64,000 nt of DNA from NCBI RefSeq assembly GCF_001411555.2, contig NC_049903.1, positions 30,235,083 through 30,299,082 on the forward strand, read 5' to 3'. The position numbers and the translations under genes are program-made. Source of the DNA: Juglans regia. Lineage: Eukaryota > Streptophyta > Magnoliopsida > Fagales > Juglandaceae. The number at the start of each line of letters is the position of its first letter. Position 1 is the first letter of the stretch. Below, piece after piece: positions 1-11,634 of the stretch. The notes under the pieces are model-generated. The model was not told the DNA's origin, searched no databases, and worked only from the letters and a program-made list of their open reading frames with translations.

Positions 1-1015
1 TAATTATAGGCCCATTAGCTTGTATAATGTGGCTTATAAGTTGATTGCTAAGGTTATTTCTAATAGATTGAAATCAGTACTGCCTTGTATTATTGGTGAG
101 AGTCAAAGCGCTTTTGTTCCTGGCCAGTTAATTACGGATAATATTCTTATTGATTATGAATTGATACGTTTTCTAAAGCATAATAAAAAAGGAAAAAAAT
201 GGGTATATGTCTTTAAAGTTAGATATGAGTAAGGCACATGATCAGGTTGAATGGAAATTTATCAAAACTGTGATGGAAGTGATGGGGTTTCAACAGGCTT
301 TTGTAGATTTGGTGATGTTTTGTGTGCAATCTATTTCTTTTTCAGTGTTGATTAATGGGGTGCCAAAGGGACCTATTAAACATAGCAGTGGCTTGAGAAA
401 AAGGGACCTTATGTCACCTTACCTCTGCCTTCTTTGTACTAAAGGGTTAACTGCTTTGTTAAGGGCAGCAGAGCTGAGGAAAGAAATTTCTGGGATTCGT
501 ATTTGTAGAGGGTCTCCTAACATAAATCACTTACTTTTTGCGGATGATAGTGTTATTTTTTGCAAAGCTGAGGTGGTTGAAAATAGGAGAGTACAAGCTG
601 TCTTAGATTTTTAAGAGAGTGTTTCAGGTCAAAAAATAAATAAACAAAAAAAGCTATGGTGTTTAGTAGTAATGTTGGAGAGGAAATGAAGGAGGAGATT
701 AGACAGGTATGGGGAAACCGTGAGATACAACAATATGAGAAGTATCTTGCTTTACCTCCGATAGTTGGTAGATAAAAAACAAGAGCTTTTCAATCCATTA
801 AGAAGAGGGCATGGTAAAAACTTTAAAGTTGGAATGAGAAATTGTTGTCTCAAGCTGGTAAAGAGGTGTTACAAAAAGCTGTAGCCTTGTCCATTCCAAC
901 ATACACTATGAGTTGTTTCCTATTGCCAACCAATTTTTGTTCTAAATTGTTAATTAATATAATATTAGAAAGTATTAGATTAGCAGGGAATATTTGGGCG
1001 GCTAGGGTTTGAGTC
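1..1015 (+). mobile_element. LINE (non-LTR) reverse transcriptase fragment, degenerate
   Basis: Two overlapping frames give plant LINE reverse transcriptase motifs in order: [14 protein letters not shown] (about 107-148), [12 protein letters not shown] (about 216-252), SGLRKRDLMSPYL (about 390-430, where [13 protein letters not shown] is usual) and FADDSVIFCKA (about 537-570). The catalytic FADD box is intact, but the frame breaks near 205 and stops at 614. Further LINE-like text in shifting frames (LPPIVGR, LSIPTYTMSCFLLP) runs to about 1,010. The 5' part lies outside the window. No poly(A) tail or target duplication could be placed. This is an old, inactive copy. Confidence 0.88.
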
Positions 1016-1394
1016 TGAGAAGATGAGTTTCTCTTTATAAGGACAGGTTGACACTCAAGATAAAAACTCGTTTCTAGTCGGGTTGGAGATCCGATCAAAT
1101 AGCAATCCGAAAAAAGTCGGGTTGGATCCGGTCATTTTAATCGGGCCCTTCGATTTATCAGGCCTGCACAGCCCAACCCTACCTCTACGACATTTGTTTC
1201 ACTCTCTTATATTAGAAGTTTCTAGACGAGCCCCCGTTCCTCCAACCTTATTACATAGAAAGAAAATCATAAATATATATTCGCCAGCATATATTTAATC
1301 CAATATGTGATACGTGTCATACAAGGGACACATCTATTCCTTTCACATGCACCAATCTAAACTAGTAATATTCTTGCTGAAAATTGTTTACTTG
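1016..1394. other. Non-coding stretch after the LINE
   Basis: No credible coding region. Between about 1,078 and 1,190 GC-rich repeats of 'GTCGGGTTGGA' type occur, like the degenerate core of a small repeat element. Nothing else is recognisable. Confidence 0.4.
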
Positions 1395-1562
1395 GCTTGT
1401 TTTTGTTGAGATAAATTAAGATAAAAGTTAAAAATTAAATAAAATATTATTAAAATATTTTTTTAATATTATTTTTATTTTAATATTTAAAAAAGTTAAA
1501 TTATTTATTTTATTTTATATGAGAATTTGAAAAAATTATAATAATAAGATGAGATGAAATCT
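1395..1562. repeat. MITE family A copy (CATCTCATCTCA type)
   Basis: This is the reverse orientation of a repeat that recurs across the window. It begins with 'GTTGAGATAAATTAAGAT', passes through an AT-rich core with 'AATATTATT' runs and 'TTTATATGAGAATTTGA', and ends 'AATAAGATGAGATGAAAT'. Terminal inverted repeats are weak here. Assignment rests on likeness to the copies near 1,868, 9,780, 25,993 and 29,695. Confidence 0.6.
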
Positions 1563-1867
1563 GCATACATTTGTGGTGTACATTTTGGGAACTTTTTTTT
1601 TTTTTCTAAGTACTCTCAGCAATTTGGAAATATATAAATACTATTGTAAATTTGTATGTTCCGTCTTCGGATCAAATGAAGTTGGTCACATTTGTTGCAA
1701 TTTTTTTTTTAAATATATTTATCCAACTTATATCACATTTGTGGAACTTTATTTCTCTAAAACTTGACGACAAATTTGCCCTACTCCGTTCAATGTTATA
1801 TAAGATGTGTTGATTTATAAAATTTCTTGTATAATGTTTTTTTCTAGGGATTTCCATGACATATCAT

Positions 1868-2072
1868 ATTGGTCCGTTTGGATACAGAAATACTTTCAAT
1901 TCATTTCATCTCATCATTACATCTTCTTCAACTTTTCATATAAAATATAATAAAGAATTTAATTTTTTTAAATTTTAAAATAATAATAATATTAAAAAAT
2001 AATATTTTATTTAATTCATCTAAAATTATACAATCTCATCTTATCTCATCTCAATATCCGAAGGAGCCTTTA
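1868..2072. repeat. MITE family A copy
   Basis: The left end reads 'TGGTCCGTTTGGATACAGA' and the right end 'CTCAATATCCGAAGGAGCC'. These are imperfect inverted repeats of each other (CCGTTTGGATA against GGCTCCTTCGGATATTGAG). The core carries 'CATTTCATCTCATCATTAC' and 'CATATAAAATATAATAAAG', shared with the other family copies. No coding capacity. Confidence 0.65.
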
Positions 2073-2494
2073 CAACCTCACAAATTTGCGTGAGGTTTTG
2101 TATCGCATAAAAAGTAAAGACAATATTGGGCTAACGTTTTAAATTAGGTGTTTCAAACCACCGACCAACCAGATCTAGCGAATCCGGCCACATAAGCAAA
2201 AGCAATGAAGTGTGCTTCAACCACGCAGCACCAACCATACATGCATTGCCCATTTGCAGAGACATGTGAACGTGCCCCAAAGATCACCACCGGACCCAAT
2301 CTCCCCAATGTGATTGCCATGTGATCCCCTTTTTATTCAGGACAAATGTTTTGTCCACAAACGAATTTATCTGAATTAAATTGTAAAATTATTTTTATTA
2401 TAAAATAAATCTATTATATTATATAAAACTACGTTAAATTATTAATATATTTTTATGAAATATCTTTATGACTATAACACTTCTCTCTTTATAA

Positions 2495-2550
2495 AATATG
2501 AGTTATCACCATAGCAATCAAATATGACTGTTATGGTGATAACTCATATT
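2495..2550. repeat. Perfect 19-bp inverted repeat (hairpin)
   Basis: The left arm 2495-2513 (AATATGAGTTATCACCATA) and right arm 2532-2550 are exact reverse complements, 19 of 19 bases, separated by an 18-base loop. No gene is adjacent. It may be the remnant of a foldback element or the terminal part of a small MITE. Confidence 0.75.
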
Positions 2551-2889
2551 AAATTTTTATATCGATTGTTACGTAGTTCAAAAATATTCGATGTCACGTT
2601 AGAAAATGACAATTTAAGTGGTAATAATTAACACTTATTAATTTAGTACGTTGTTTGTAAAAAATATTGTAATTGCAACTTAACTTAAAACAATGTAATT
2701 CTTGATCATATTTGATTTTATCATCTCTAATCATAGCAGTTGATGTGTCACATTTTAGTTGACTACTTCTTCAAATCTATTATGGTGAATAATTAAATAG
2801 AGCTTGTACCATCAAGTTATAACCAAAGACATCCACAACTTGATCTCTCCAAGACTCTTAACAAAGAGATACAGAAAAAATTCTGGGAG

Positions 2890-3112
2890 AGGTTTGGATT
2901 CAAAATTCACTTCAACTCATCTCAACTTATCTCATCTCATCATTATAATTTTTTTAAATTTTCACACAAAATATAATAAACAATTCTACTTTTTCAAATC
3001 TTAAAACAACTTTCTTAAATTTCTACACAAAATATAATAAATAATTTAACTTTTATTTTACTATTCACAAAACATCTCAATCCATCTCAACTCATCTCTG
3101 AATCTAAATCTC
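2890..3112. repeat. MITE family A copy
   Basis: It starts 'GGTTTGGATTCAAAATTCA', contains 'CAACTCATCTCAACTTATC' and 'CACAAAATATAATAAACAAT', and ends 'CATCTCTGAATCTAAATC'. The ends are roughly inverted (GGTTTGGATTCA against GATTTAGATTCAGAGATG). It is the same family as the other copies. Confidence 0.65.
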
Positions 3113-5058
3113 TCTTTAATTTATTTTTTAAAAGAAACCATGTCCAGACACGACGATAAGATCAAATTATGTCATATTCCAATTTCATTACAAGAAATTA
3201 AACTGTTTATTTATTATTAGTTATTTCTTATTAAAATGATTATTTCTTGTCAAAATGAATCTATTTTCATTACAAATAACTGGTCATAAATGCTCACATT
3301 TCTTGCAGTAAATTTTCTCTAAGTTAATGAAACTTTTTTGAAGGATTTGACTTCGCAAGCATAAAACCTTGATCTAGAGATCCAAACTCACATGGGATTG
3401 ATTCTATGATTATCATTTTCATAGGGTTTGGACGTAGGATTTGAATTGAGGGTAAGCTCCTCCTAGATCTGCACTTGAAGTCGACGAGTATGCTGCAGAA
3501 CATTCAGGTTTAATAAGATATTGATAATGATAGCCTTTTGGTTCTGCAGCAACCAACTCCAATCATCTTTCTCAAAGCCAACAAAAACAACTAATCTTAA
3601 ACTCTGGTCTCCTCTCACCCAAAAATATATGAATGTCGATATTAAAATTCATGATCAGGGTCAACTCATGTACGTACGTACGTATATAGAATCTCCACAA
3701 ATTGCAAGATTAGGTTTATAATATTAGTTCAGTTTGCAGAAGACAACCAATTAATTCTTCAATGAGTTTTGAGATGTGAGATCATATCATCCTCTAATAA
3801 AAAAAGATGCATGCATCACTTCATGCATGTCCTGATCTTGCTTGCATTTGCATTCTTCAAAAGCTAAACTGATTTCCATTTTCATATATATGATTCAACT
3901 ACTAATTATTTATTCATTACAAAACTAATTCATTCCCATGTGTTAGGCAGCATCATCCCAATGATTTTTGCCCACACTCCACGTACCGTTGTATAAATAA
4001 ATTAACGTTGTGGTTCTAAATATATCAAAATACTAATATATTTTAAAATTTAAATTTTACAAATCAAATTATATCACGTGGATGGTGTGTAGTACTATAA
4101 AAGCATTAAAATAGAGTTATTCATATATTTTATGCTAGCTGATATAAAAGGCTTCTATATATATATGTATGAATGGTGAGGTGGGCTTACAAATAGAATT
4201 GTATTTTAGCTAGCTTCAAAATAATCATTGACATGTCCAAAAACTTGTTTGTAAAAGCTTGAAGAAATCATCCCATGTGAGAGAAGATGTGAGAGATTTG
4301 ATTTATGTTTGGAGCAAAGTGCATCCATGGTGATGGGTCTCATGACAAAGAAAGATCATAGAGGCATGTGGGCGACAATCTCCATGAGCTTTCATCCATT
4401 ACAATTCAGATTTCTACGTACCTCCATATGATGATCATGACCTCTCACTTCTCTTCATCATGACTTCATTTGTCCAGATTTATGGTCTTTGGCCACGTTT
4501 TTCACCTTTGACAAACAATATATAAAGCTTTCTCAAGGTTCCTTTTCATCATATTGAATTGCAGTCCTAGCTAGGTAAATTAATGCTCGGTGCATGCATG
4601 GTGTTTTTGGTGGGATTGGTTTTGTAATTAATATTGGGGGAAATGCTCGGTGTTGTTTACGTCACATGTTTGTGTTTCAATGTGTATATATGTACACACA
4701 CACACGATTGCTTAGTGATTATTTTGCAACATATATTCCAAATTGTGATAAATGAGAGATGTGAATTTTTTTTAATATCATCAAATGCTCTATATATAGA
4801 TGTTATAGGACCGATTTCACATATTTATCTCTGTTACACTTGAAGATTTTGATTCAAACCCCATCGTTAACTATTGTGATATTTTTCCTTCTCTCCTTTT
4901 TGGAATTGACAAAAGGATAATTTCTTATCAAGTGGGCAGAGAATGATTAATGATTATGAAACCATCATTAGTCTCAAACGATTAAATTAATTAGAATGGA
5001 TAAATTTAATTATATAAATTATATATTAACATTCTTTCTCGCTATGAGTCAAACTTCT
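3113..5058. other. Intergenic, nothing recognised
   Basis: AT-rich non-coding DNA. The small open frames inside show no family motif and no codon bias. Minor landmarks are a GTAC-rich run at about 3,671-3,685 and a short (AC)n at about 4,693-4,704. Confidence 0.4.
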
Positions 5059-5649
5059 TGTGAAATATTATGTAAAACACACACATCAATAATGACAAAT
5101 AAAGTAAAAACAACCCAATCAAACACATGAGGCACAATATACGTGGTTCGGCAAATTGCCTACATTCATAGAACTACAGAAATCTTATTAACCATATGAG
5201 ATTACAATCACTCAATCTCAACTCACACTCTTTAGGATTTTTTGCTCTTTCACACAATATGCATTCACTAGACAATTGTTCTCTCTCAAAATATGCTTCA
5301 AGTTGTCCAACACAAGTCAAATATGACAAATATATAGCAAACGGCGCTAGAAACTTTAATTGGTAAAATTAGTGTTCTTTGCTCGAGCGACGTGTCGAGC
5401 GCGCCTTGAGCGAATAGTCGAATCAATATTGGCTCGAGCGAGAGTCGAGCAAACACTAAGATTTGTGTCTCACTCAAGCTCACTGTCGCGCGGGACTCGA
5501 GCAAATTCTTTAACTTGAGTTTCGCTCGAGCCCAATGTCAAGCGCATGTCGAGTGAACTTCACTCGAGCGCACTGTCGAGCACGCATAGAGCGCACATTC
5601 AGCAAACACATTTTTAGCTCCAAAACCAGTTTCCACATACACCCCAACA
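5059..5649 (-). mobile_element. LTR of a Copia-like element, isolated
   Basis: The right end 'CACCCCAACA' is the reverse complement of a TGTTG start, and the left limit was placed at 'TGTGAAATATTATG'. Inside, near 5,134-5,165, 'ACGTGGTTCGGCAAATTGCC' is the reverse complement of text in the solo LTR at 21,659-22,174. Between about 5,380 and 5,590 the motif GCTCGAGC/CTCGAGCG is repeated many times, as in that LTR. So these are two members of one LTR family in opposite orientations. No matching flanking duplication was found, and the left limit is uncertain. Confidence 0.6.
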
Positions 5650-5656
5650 AGACTCT

Positions 5657-5875
5657 CTCTTAATAATTATGAGTCTAATACGTGAATTATTTATTAATTA
5701 AATAGGCTAGGTATGTAAAATGTAGAATTTAGAATTAGAACTCACTCTACTTTAATACTATATAATTGCGAGTCTAATACGCGAATTATTTATTAATTAA
5801 AAAGGCCAGGTATGTAAAATGTAGAATTAGAGTTAGAACTCAGGACATCTACTTTAATACTGTATTAAATCATTA
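5657..5875. repeat. Tandem duplication, about 100-bp unit, two copies
   Basis: The text 'GAGTCTAATACGTGAATTAT' through 'AGAACTCACTCTACTTTAAT' recurs from about 5,771 as 'GAGTCTAATACGCGAATTAT' through 'ATCTACTTTAATACTG'. There are only a few substitutions and one short indel. The unit is about 100 bp. A diverged relative of the same text lies near 9,085-9,190, so it is probably part of a larger dispersed repeat. Confidence 0.75.
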
Positions 5876-8800
5876 CTTGTTCTAAAAACTTAAACCAATA
5901 AAAAGATGCAAATTTAATCATATATGTTGAAATGGAACTAACTAACATGAGTTTATGTACATTTGGAAAAAGGAAACATGGGAATGGAATTTCACGTTGC
6001 CAAAAAGAATGGAAGTGAATTGCTCCCAAGTTAGTATATTAAATGATTGATAGTTGCAAACTCATGCGAAAATACAGAATGTACGTTGGGCTGATTTTTT
6101 GTATTTTTCAATTCATAAAATGTCTTTACAAGTCTATGGGAAAGCATTAACAGAATATTAATCAAAGAGTTCATATTTTTAGGTTTAGAAGTTATATGTG
6201 GGTAGGTCAGCAACGAAACTTGGCGCATTGTTAATGTACGTACAAATGATAACGCTGAAACCTCACGTTACAACGCCTACCTACCAACTATATATATACA
6301 ATCAATAGCAATTAATATCATAAATTATGTACTCGAAACTTTTTATAGACCTTTGAGATTTTACCTCCTTTTTATTAGCATCCAGAACAGCATCAACGAA
6401 ACTTGTTATATGCTTAAAACATGTGCATGTATGCGTTTGCAAGTTTTTTTCTTTTTAAATAAAAAAGACGGAAATTGTACATATAATTAATTAGAGAAAA
6501 ATGATATCTATATTTACAATTTACGCACATAACCATACATACTGATGTGTCAGTAATTGAAATGGTGAAAATTTGAACTTCAAATTCAAATTCAAAAGAA
6601 AAAAATTGATAAATTGTGATAGATGATATATGTATAATATTGTACATAGGGCTAAGCAGAAGGCAATGCCACCCTGCCCTCCCCGTCTAACCCCCGCCAA
6701 GTCGAGACGGGGGGCATGTGGGTAGATGCTCACACACTTTTGGTTACCGTGCTAGGCCCAAGTCTGGCCAGGATTTACCCCATCCTCCCAACCCAAAGTT
6801 ATTTATATATATACATTTATATGTATTACAAAGACAAAAATTCGTAAGTATAAAACGATGTCATTTTGATATTTGACTAAGTACTATATAAAGAAAACAA
6901 AACCCTAAATATCATTCTATTTGTCTCCTCTCATCTCTTCTCTCTCCCTCTACCGTTCTCTCATCTCCTCTTCTTCTCCTCCTCCTCCTCCTCATCCACT
7001 TTTTCTTCTTGAAGCTTGTGAATGTGAGACACCCACAGGTCACAGCGTGGCCGTGTGTCTAAAGCCACGAATGGCCATGGGCTTGCGAAGAGACCCACGG
7101 CCATTTGAGGTCGTGGTTCTTCAGTACTCCAACCCACGACCTTATCGCGGTCCACGACCTTATCGCGGTCTTGCCAGAGCAAGTTCTAGAATATTGCGAT
7201 TTTTTGTAAGATAATCACCTTACAGGAACTTTGTCATCAATTAGTAATTTTTTTTAAAGTCTGCGTGAATATTATTGATAAAGTGTCAAAACTGCATAAT
7301 TAAGTTGATAAAGTAACTAAATTGTTTAGCCAAAAATGAATTAAACACTTAATTATCCAGTAAATTATAAACTAAGGTCAATTGTTAAATCATGATATCT
7401 TGCACTTAAAAAGCTTGTAATGCAACTGGCATACTCACTTTGTCAAGACACACCAAAAATCTACCCATTCTACTCCTATATGTTGAACACTTAACTAATT
7501 GTTGTAAAGGTAATTTTGGAATTAAGAACCAGAGCATGGGATTCACTAAGGGACATATATCCACTGGTGTGAAGTGGAGCAGCTTCTAGAAACTCATGCA
7601 CGCGGACAGCTATGGCACGATTTGGCTTCAACACTGGTGCAGAGCAGCTCACGCGGGACTGCAGGAGTTGGATTGTGGCCTCACAAGCAGTGCAAGATGA
7701 GCAGTACAGGAGCTGGCAGGGGTTGGAATGTAAAGCACACGGTATAAAAGGCTGGCTTTTTCAATGCGAGGGCTCTCTCTTTCGTTCTCAACATTTTTCA
7801 TCTTTAGCAGTTTTCGTTCTCAAAATTTTTCGTCTTCAGTAGTTTGTATTTATTTTTCGGCAATTTCCGTTTAGAGGCAAACCAAAGATGTTGGGCTTTA
7901 ATCTTTTTGGACATTTTGCTAATCTATAGATGATAGGGTAGATTTTTAGCTTGGGATTCAAGGAGTAACCCATGACTGTTTGGGTTGGATTTTCTTTAAT
8001 GTTTTGTGATGATTAACTTGTCGGATTATATTTCAATTTGCATCTAGAAATAATTGAAGTTCTTTGTTCTTGGTTTAGCTCAGTTGTAGATATAAAGGCA
8101 CAATTGATACTTGAACAAGTAACAAGACTTTGATGGTTTTCTTTCACTATTTTGCAGTTGTTATATAATCTGTCAAGTAGTTTTATTAGACTAAAAAATT
8201 ATGGTTCATTGCTATATTATCCGACCATGATTTCTAGGAATAAGAGAATGGTTGAGAGAAGATGAAAAGAGAAGTAAATTCATCACCAAATCAGTGGGCG
8301 AAAATTGCATCCCAAGTGTTTGTTTTATTGTTTCTTACAAGTTTAATTCAATTCCTATACATTTCCTCCAAATCTTTTGGTTCTTAGTAATTTTAGAAAC
8401 GTAGATTCACATTTATTTTCAGTTTTAGTTGTGCTGGGACTTCCAAAACAACCAATAATTTTACTTTTAATTTAGTCCACACTTCCTTAGTAAATAACCC
8501 CCATTTTGGTGTCGATATAGTTAGTGGTCAACTTTTGAAATTTATTTCTCATTTTTTACCCTTTTTTTTTTGTTCATTGCTAGACTTTTAGTTTAATGCT
8601 TTCTTACCCTTTCGAAATTTCTTGTCACCATAAATGATAATATATTATCTTGCGAATATGAAATGTTTGCTTAATTCTCATTGTCCCTGTGAATAGCACC
8701 AACAAACTAATGCTTTTAATTTTACAATATTGTACAAATAATTCCTAACCTAGCAATCTTGTCCTCTTGAGTTAATTATCTATCTTTATTCACTTCTTAA

Positions 8801-9779
8801 ACCTCACATTACAATTCCTGCTAATTTCCTATTCTGACTTTTCACATGAGAATGTTAGGGTCACGAAAAGATATACAAAATAATCAGGAGGTAGCTAGCT
8901 ACTCCTATTGGAGGGTCGGGAAGCACATCTACCAAGCTAACTACCTTTCATGGTGGATGCATGCCTAACAATTATTAAAATTACAAAGTAGTTAGAAATT
9001 ACTACTTATTTCATAAGTTACAAAAGATAAAAAGATGTAAATTTAATTATTTATATTTATCTTAATATTTCTTCTAAAGTGTAGGTCAGACTTCTCCTTA
9101 AGAATTGAGCTTAACACATAGAATATTTAATTAGATAGGTAAAGTATATATATAGCCAAAATTTAAACTCAAAACGTTTGAGTAATGATATATACACAAC
9201 ACATTGCACAACAATGTTATAAAATGAGGGTATTTTTGTAAAATTATGTTAGTTTTATAAGATGTTTTACAAAATACCCTTCGTTTAAAACATAGTTGTA
9301 TAAAGTGTTGTAAAAAATTGTGTATAAATCATTTTCCATAATTTATACTTGTCTTTTAAGTGGCATCCTTGCAAAATGGTGGCAAAGACGTAGTTCAGTA
9401 CTTTGGTGATCACTGGATTCATGTTTATACACCAATTTACACCATGCATGATTTATGCATGATCAGCACTAATGATATAGAACCCACCCCGTCATCTATT
9501 GCACCCTTTGATGATACCTCAAAATCATGTGACACCCTAAAGGATTATTAACTATAATTTTGTTTTCTTTTATTCCTCAAGACATGAGATATTGTGAAGT
9601 GAGTCTCGTGACCATTCTAAATGTGGGCCTGCAAATTTCCACTGCCATTATGTAATAATACCCAAATTTGCAGCATCTCAAGTTCCCAGAGCGGGCGCGG
9701 AGTTTTAGCTGCCGCTCTTGTTACGTACACTAGCTTTGTCTGTTCCGACAAGATTGAAGGCAAAGAGAAGAAAATCTAG
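5876..9779. other. Intergenic, no supported gene
   Basis: No protein family is recognisable. Three landmarks stand out. A GC-rich patch lies at 6,655-6,790 (CCCCGTC/GACGGGG). A short direct repeat of 'CGACCTTATCGCGGTC' occurs twice in tandem at about 7,138-7,171. A TATA-like 'GGTATAAAAGG' at about 7,741 sits in a stretch (7,550-8,060) that could be the promoter part of an unrecognised LTR. That last point is speculative. Confidence 0.35.
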
Positions 9780-9985
9780 TGCCATTAGAGTTGGTTTTGA
9801 TAGAGATGAAATGATTTTAAATAAATTAAATAAAATATTATTAGAATATTATTTTTTTAATATTATTATTATTTTAAAATTTAAAAAAATTAAATTATTT
9901 ATTATATTTATATAGAAATTTAAAAAAATTATAATTATGAAATGTGATGGATTGAGAGTAGTTATATATCCAAACGGGACCTAAA
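9780..9985. repeat. MITE family A copy
   Basis: Reverse orientation: 'GATAGAGATGAAATGATTTT' at the left, an AT-rich core with 'TTAGAATATTATTTTTTTAA', and 'TATATATCCAAACGGGACCT' at the right. Read from the right the end is AGGTCCCGTTTGGATATA, the family terminus. No target duplication is clear. Confidence 0.65.
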
Positions 9986-11634
9986 ATGAAGAATGATGTT
10001 GTTGATCTAGATATATTAGTGCATCTGCAAGATAAACATTTCCCAGATAACTAAATTCCCCATATTTCATGGCTTTACCTCGTATGGGGAGTTCTCAATC
10101 CACAGTAAGTACCAAAAATCTCCTCGAGTTGGCAACCTTATTTTTTTATGTGTAAATTCCAGTTCCAAAGCAAAGCTGAGTGTCATCGGTACTCACATGC
10201 ACCAAGAATAGGGGTCCTTAACTCTTCTCTTGTTAGCTTATCCGATTACGAAATAAAGCCCATAAAGTTGCCGATCTTCGCCACGCATATGACGACAGCT
10301 TGGTTTCTCAACTTCCACATGGAATTATACCAATTGAACTCCAACTTGATGGCTGAAGAAATATCTCTAAAGTTGGTGACAGAAAGTAGATTGGGTATGA
10401 GTTTGCAGACAATGAGACTTGATATTACGCAACCATTTCTATAACAATTCATAGATCTTTAGAAGGTCGTGGATAACATGATCACTCCATATCATGACTC
10501 CCTATAATTTTCTAACCTAAAAATATTAATCAATTTAAAGAGAGAGATAGTCCGGGCCGGCTTTATTCATTGACAATGTGAATTCTAACATTACTTACAA
10601 TATAAATAAAATGTTGTGCATGTTGTTTTAAATTATAAAGTGTTTAAATGAAAATATGGTAAAGAGTAAAGAATTATCCGATTCCCCAAGTTCCACTTCT
10701 ATAATTCTCTCATCGAAGAACCTCAAATATTCTCCGCACCATATCGTCTTGATTTTTGTGAGCGATTTCGCCCATGTTCCACAATTTCCAATGAGAGAGA
10801 CCCGGTAACCAGTTTGACTTGGGGTTTGGCTCGAAGCAGGACTTTAGGCTACATCTCTAATCTGACAAGAGTCCTGCTGCGGGTACTGAGAATTGTTACG
10901 GAAAGTTGTGACCCATAGTATTTTGTGTTTTCTAAAAGATAAAAAAACTACAAAACACAGCAAAAAGCACTATCGGTCACAATTCTCGGTAACAATGCTC
11001 GGGCAACATAGAAGAAATCACCTGGCAAACTCGTATCTCTGCTCCTCCCTAATCTATGTTATGCGAAATTTCTTTATTGAATATATCTTTGCTATCTCAT
11101 TTTGAGATAAATGAGAAGAATGTGATAATTATAACACATGTTACATTCATTAGATCAGCAACGCTTACGGAATCTACTACGTTATACATTACTCAGAGAA
11201 CAAAATCAACATACGTACATGCTGGCCCCAAAAATTGCATGACCAACCCATGTGAGCCATCTATGGAATAATGCCACCATCAGCCAAGTGAAACGAGTAG
11301 CAACGCCTTGATTGAAACAAGTGAGAACTATGGGGCATGGTTCGACCTCAAAATGGCACTTCCAAGCAGTGTTGCAATCACTTCTACAGAAGGTACCCTT
11401 TAGGAACATTCTTTTTGGAAAGTGATGTTTGGCTGCTTCACTATCTGAGCTTAGGAGCACCTATAAGGTTAGCACACGAAAATGAGTGTCACATAAATAT
11501 GAAGAAGTGAAGTTAAAATCGAATTCTACAAAAAACGTCAAGAAAGACCAACTTTGGGTTAGTCTACCATTCATACCAGCATGAGCAAAAAATGCTTTTC
11601 CTGATAAGTTCCGGTCAAAAAAATCTCGTATCCC
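9986..11634. other. 3' flank of the RNR1-like gene, no gene seen
   Basis: Apart from the hairpin at 10,884-11,001 the stretch has no recognisable gene. The 98-codon plus-strand frame at 10,148-10,444 resembles no family I know. The 3' untranslated region of the minus-strand ribonuclease gene must begin at 11,634 and run leftward, but I could not place its end. Confidence 0.35.
10884..11001. repeat. Foldback (hairpin) element of about 118 bp
   Basis: The left arm begins 'ACTGAGAATTGTTACGG' and continues 'GTTGTGACCCATAGTATTTT'. The reverse complement of the right arm reads 'CCGAGCATTGTTACCGAG', then 'AATTGTGACCGATAGTGCTT'. The arms are about 45 bases with roughly 80 percent pairing by eye, around a short A-rich centre. 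It could be a small MITE. It lies downstream of the RNR1-like gene and could form a stem if transcribed. Confidence 0.6.

Noticed and set aside
7612..7842. 76-codon frame at 7,612.
   Set aside because: No family match. The flanks look like repeat or promoter DNA with a TATA-like motif.
8070..8110. tRNA-like 'TTTAGCTCAGTTG'.
   Set aside because: No B box, no cloverleaf pairing and no acceptor stem around it.
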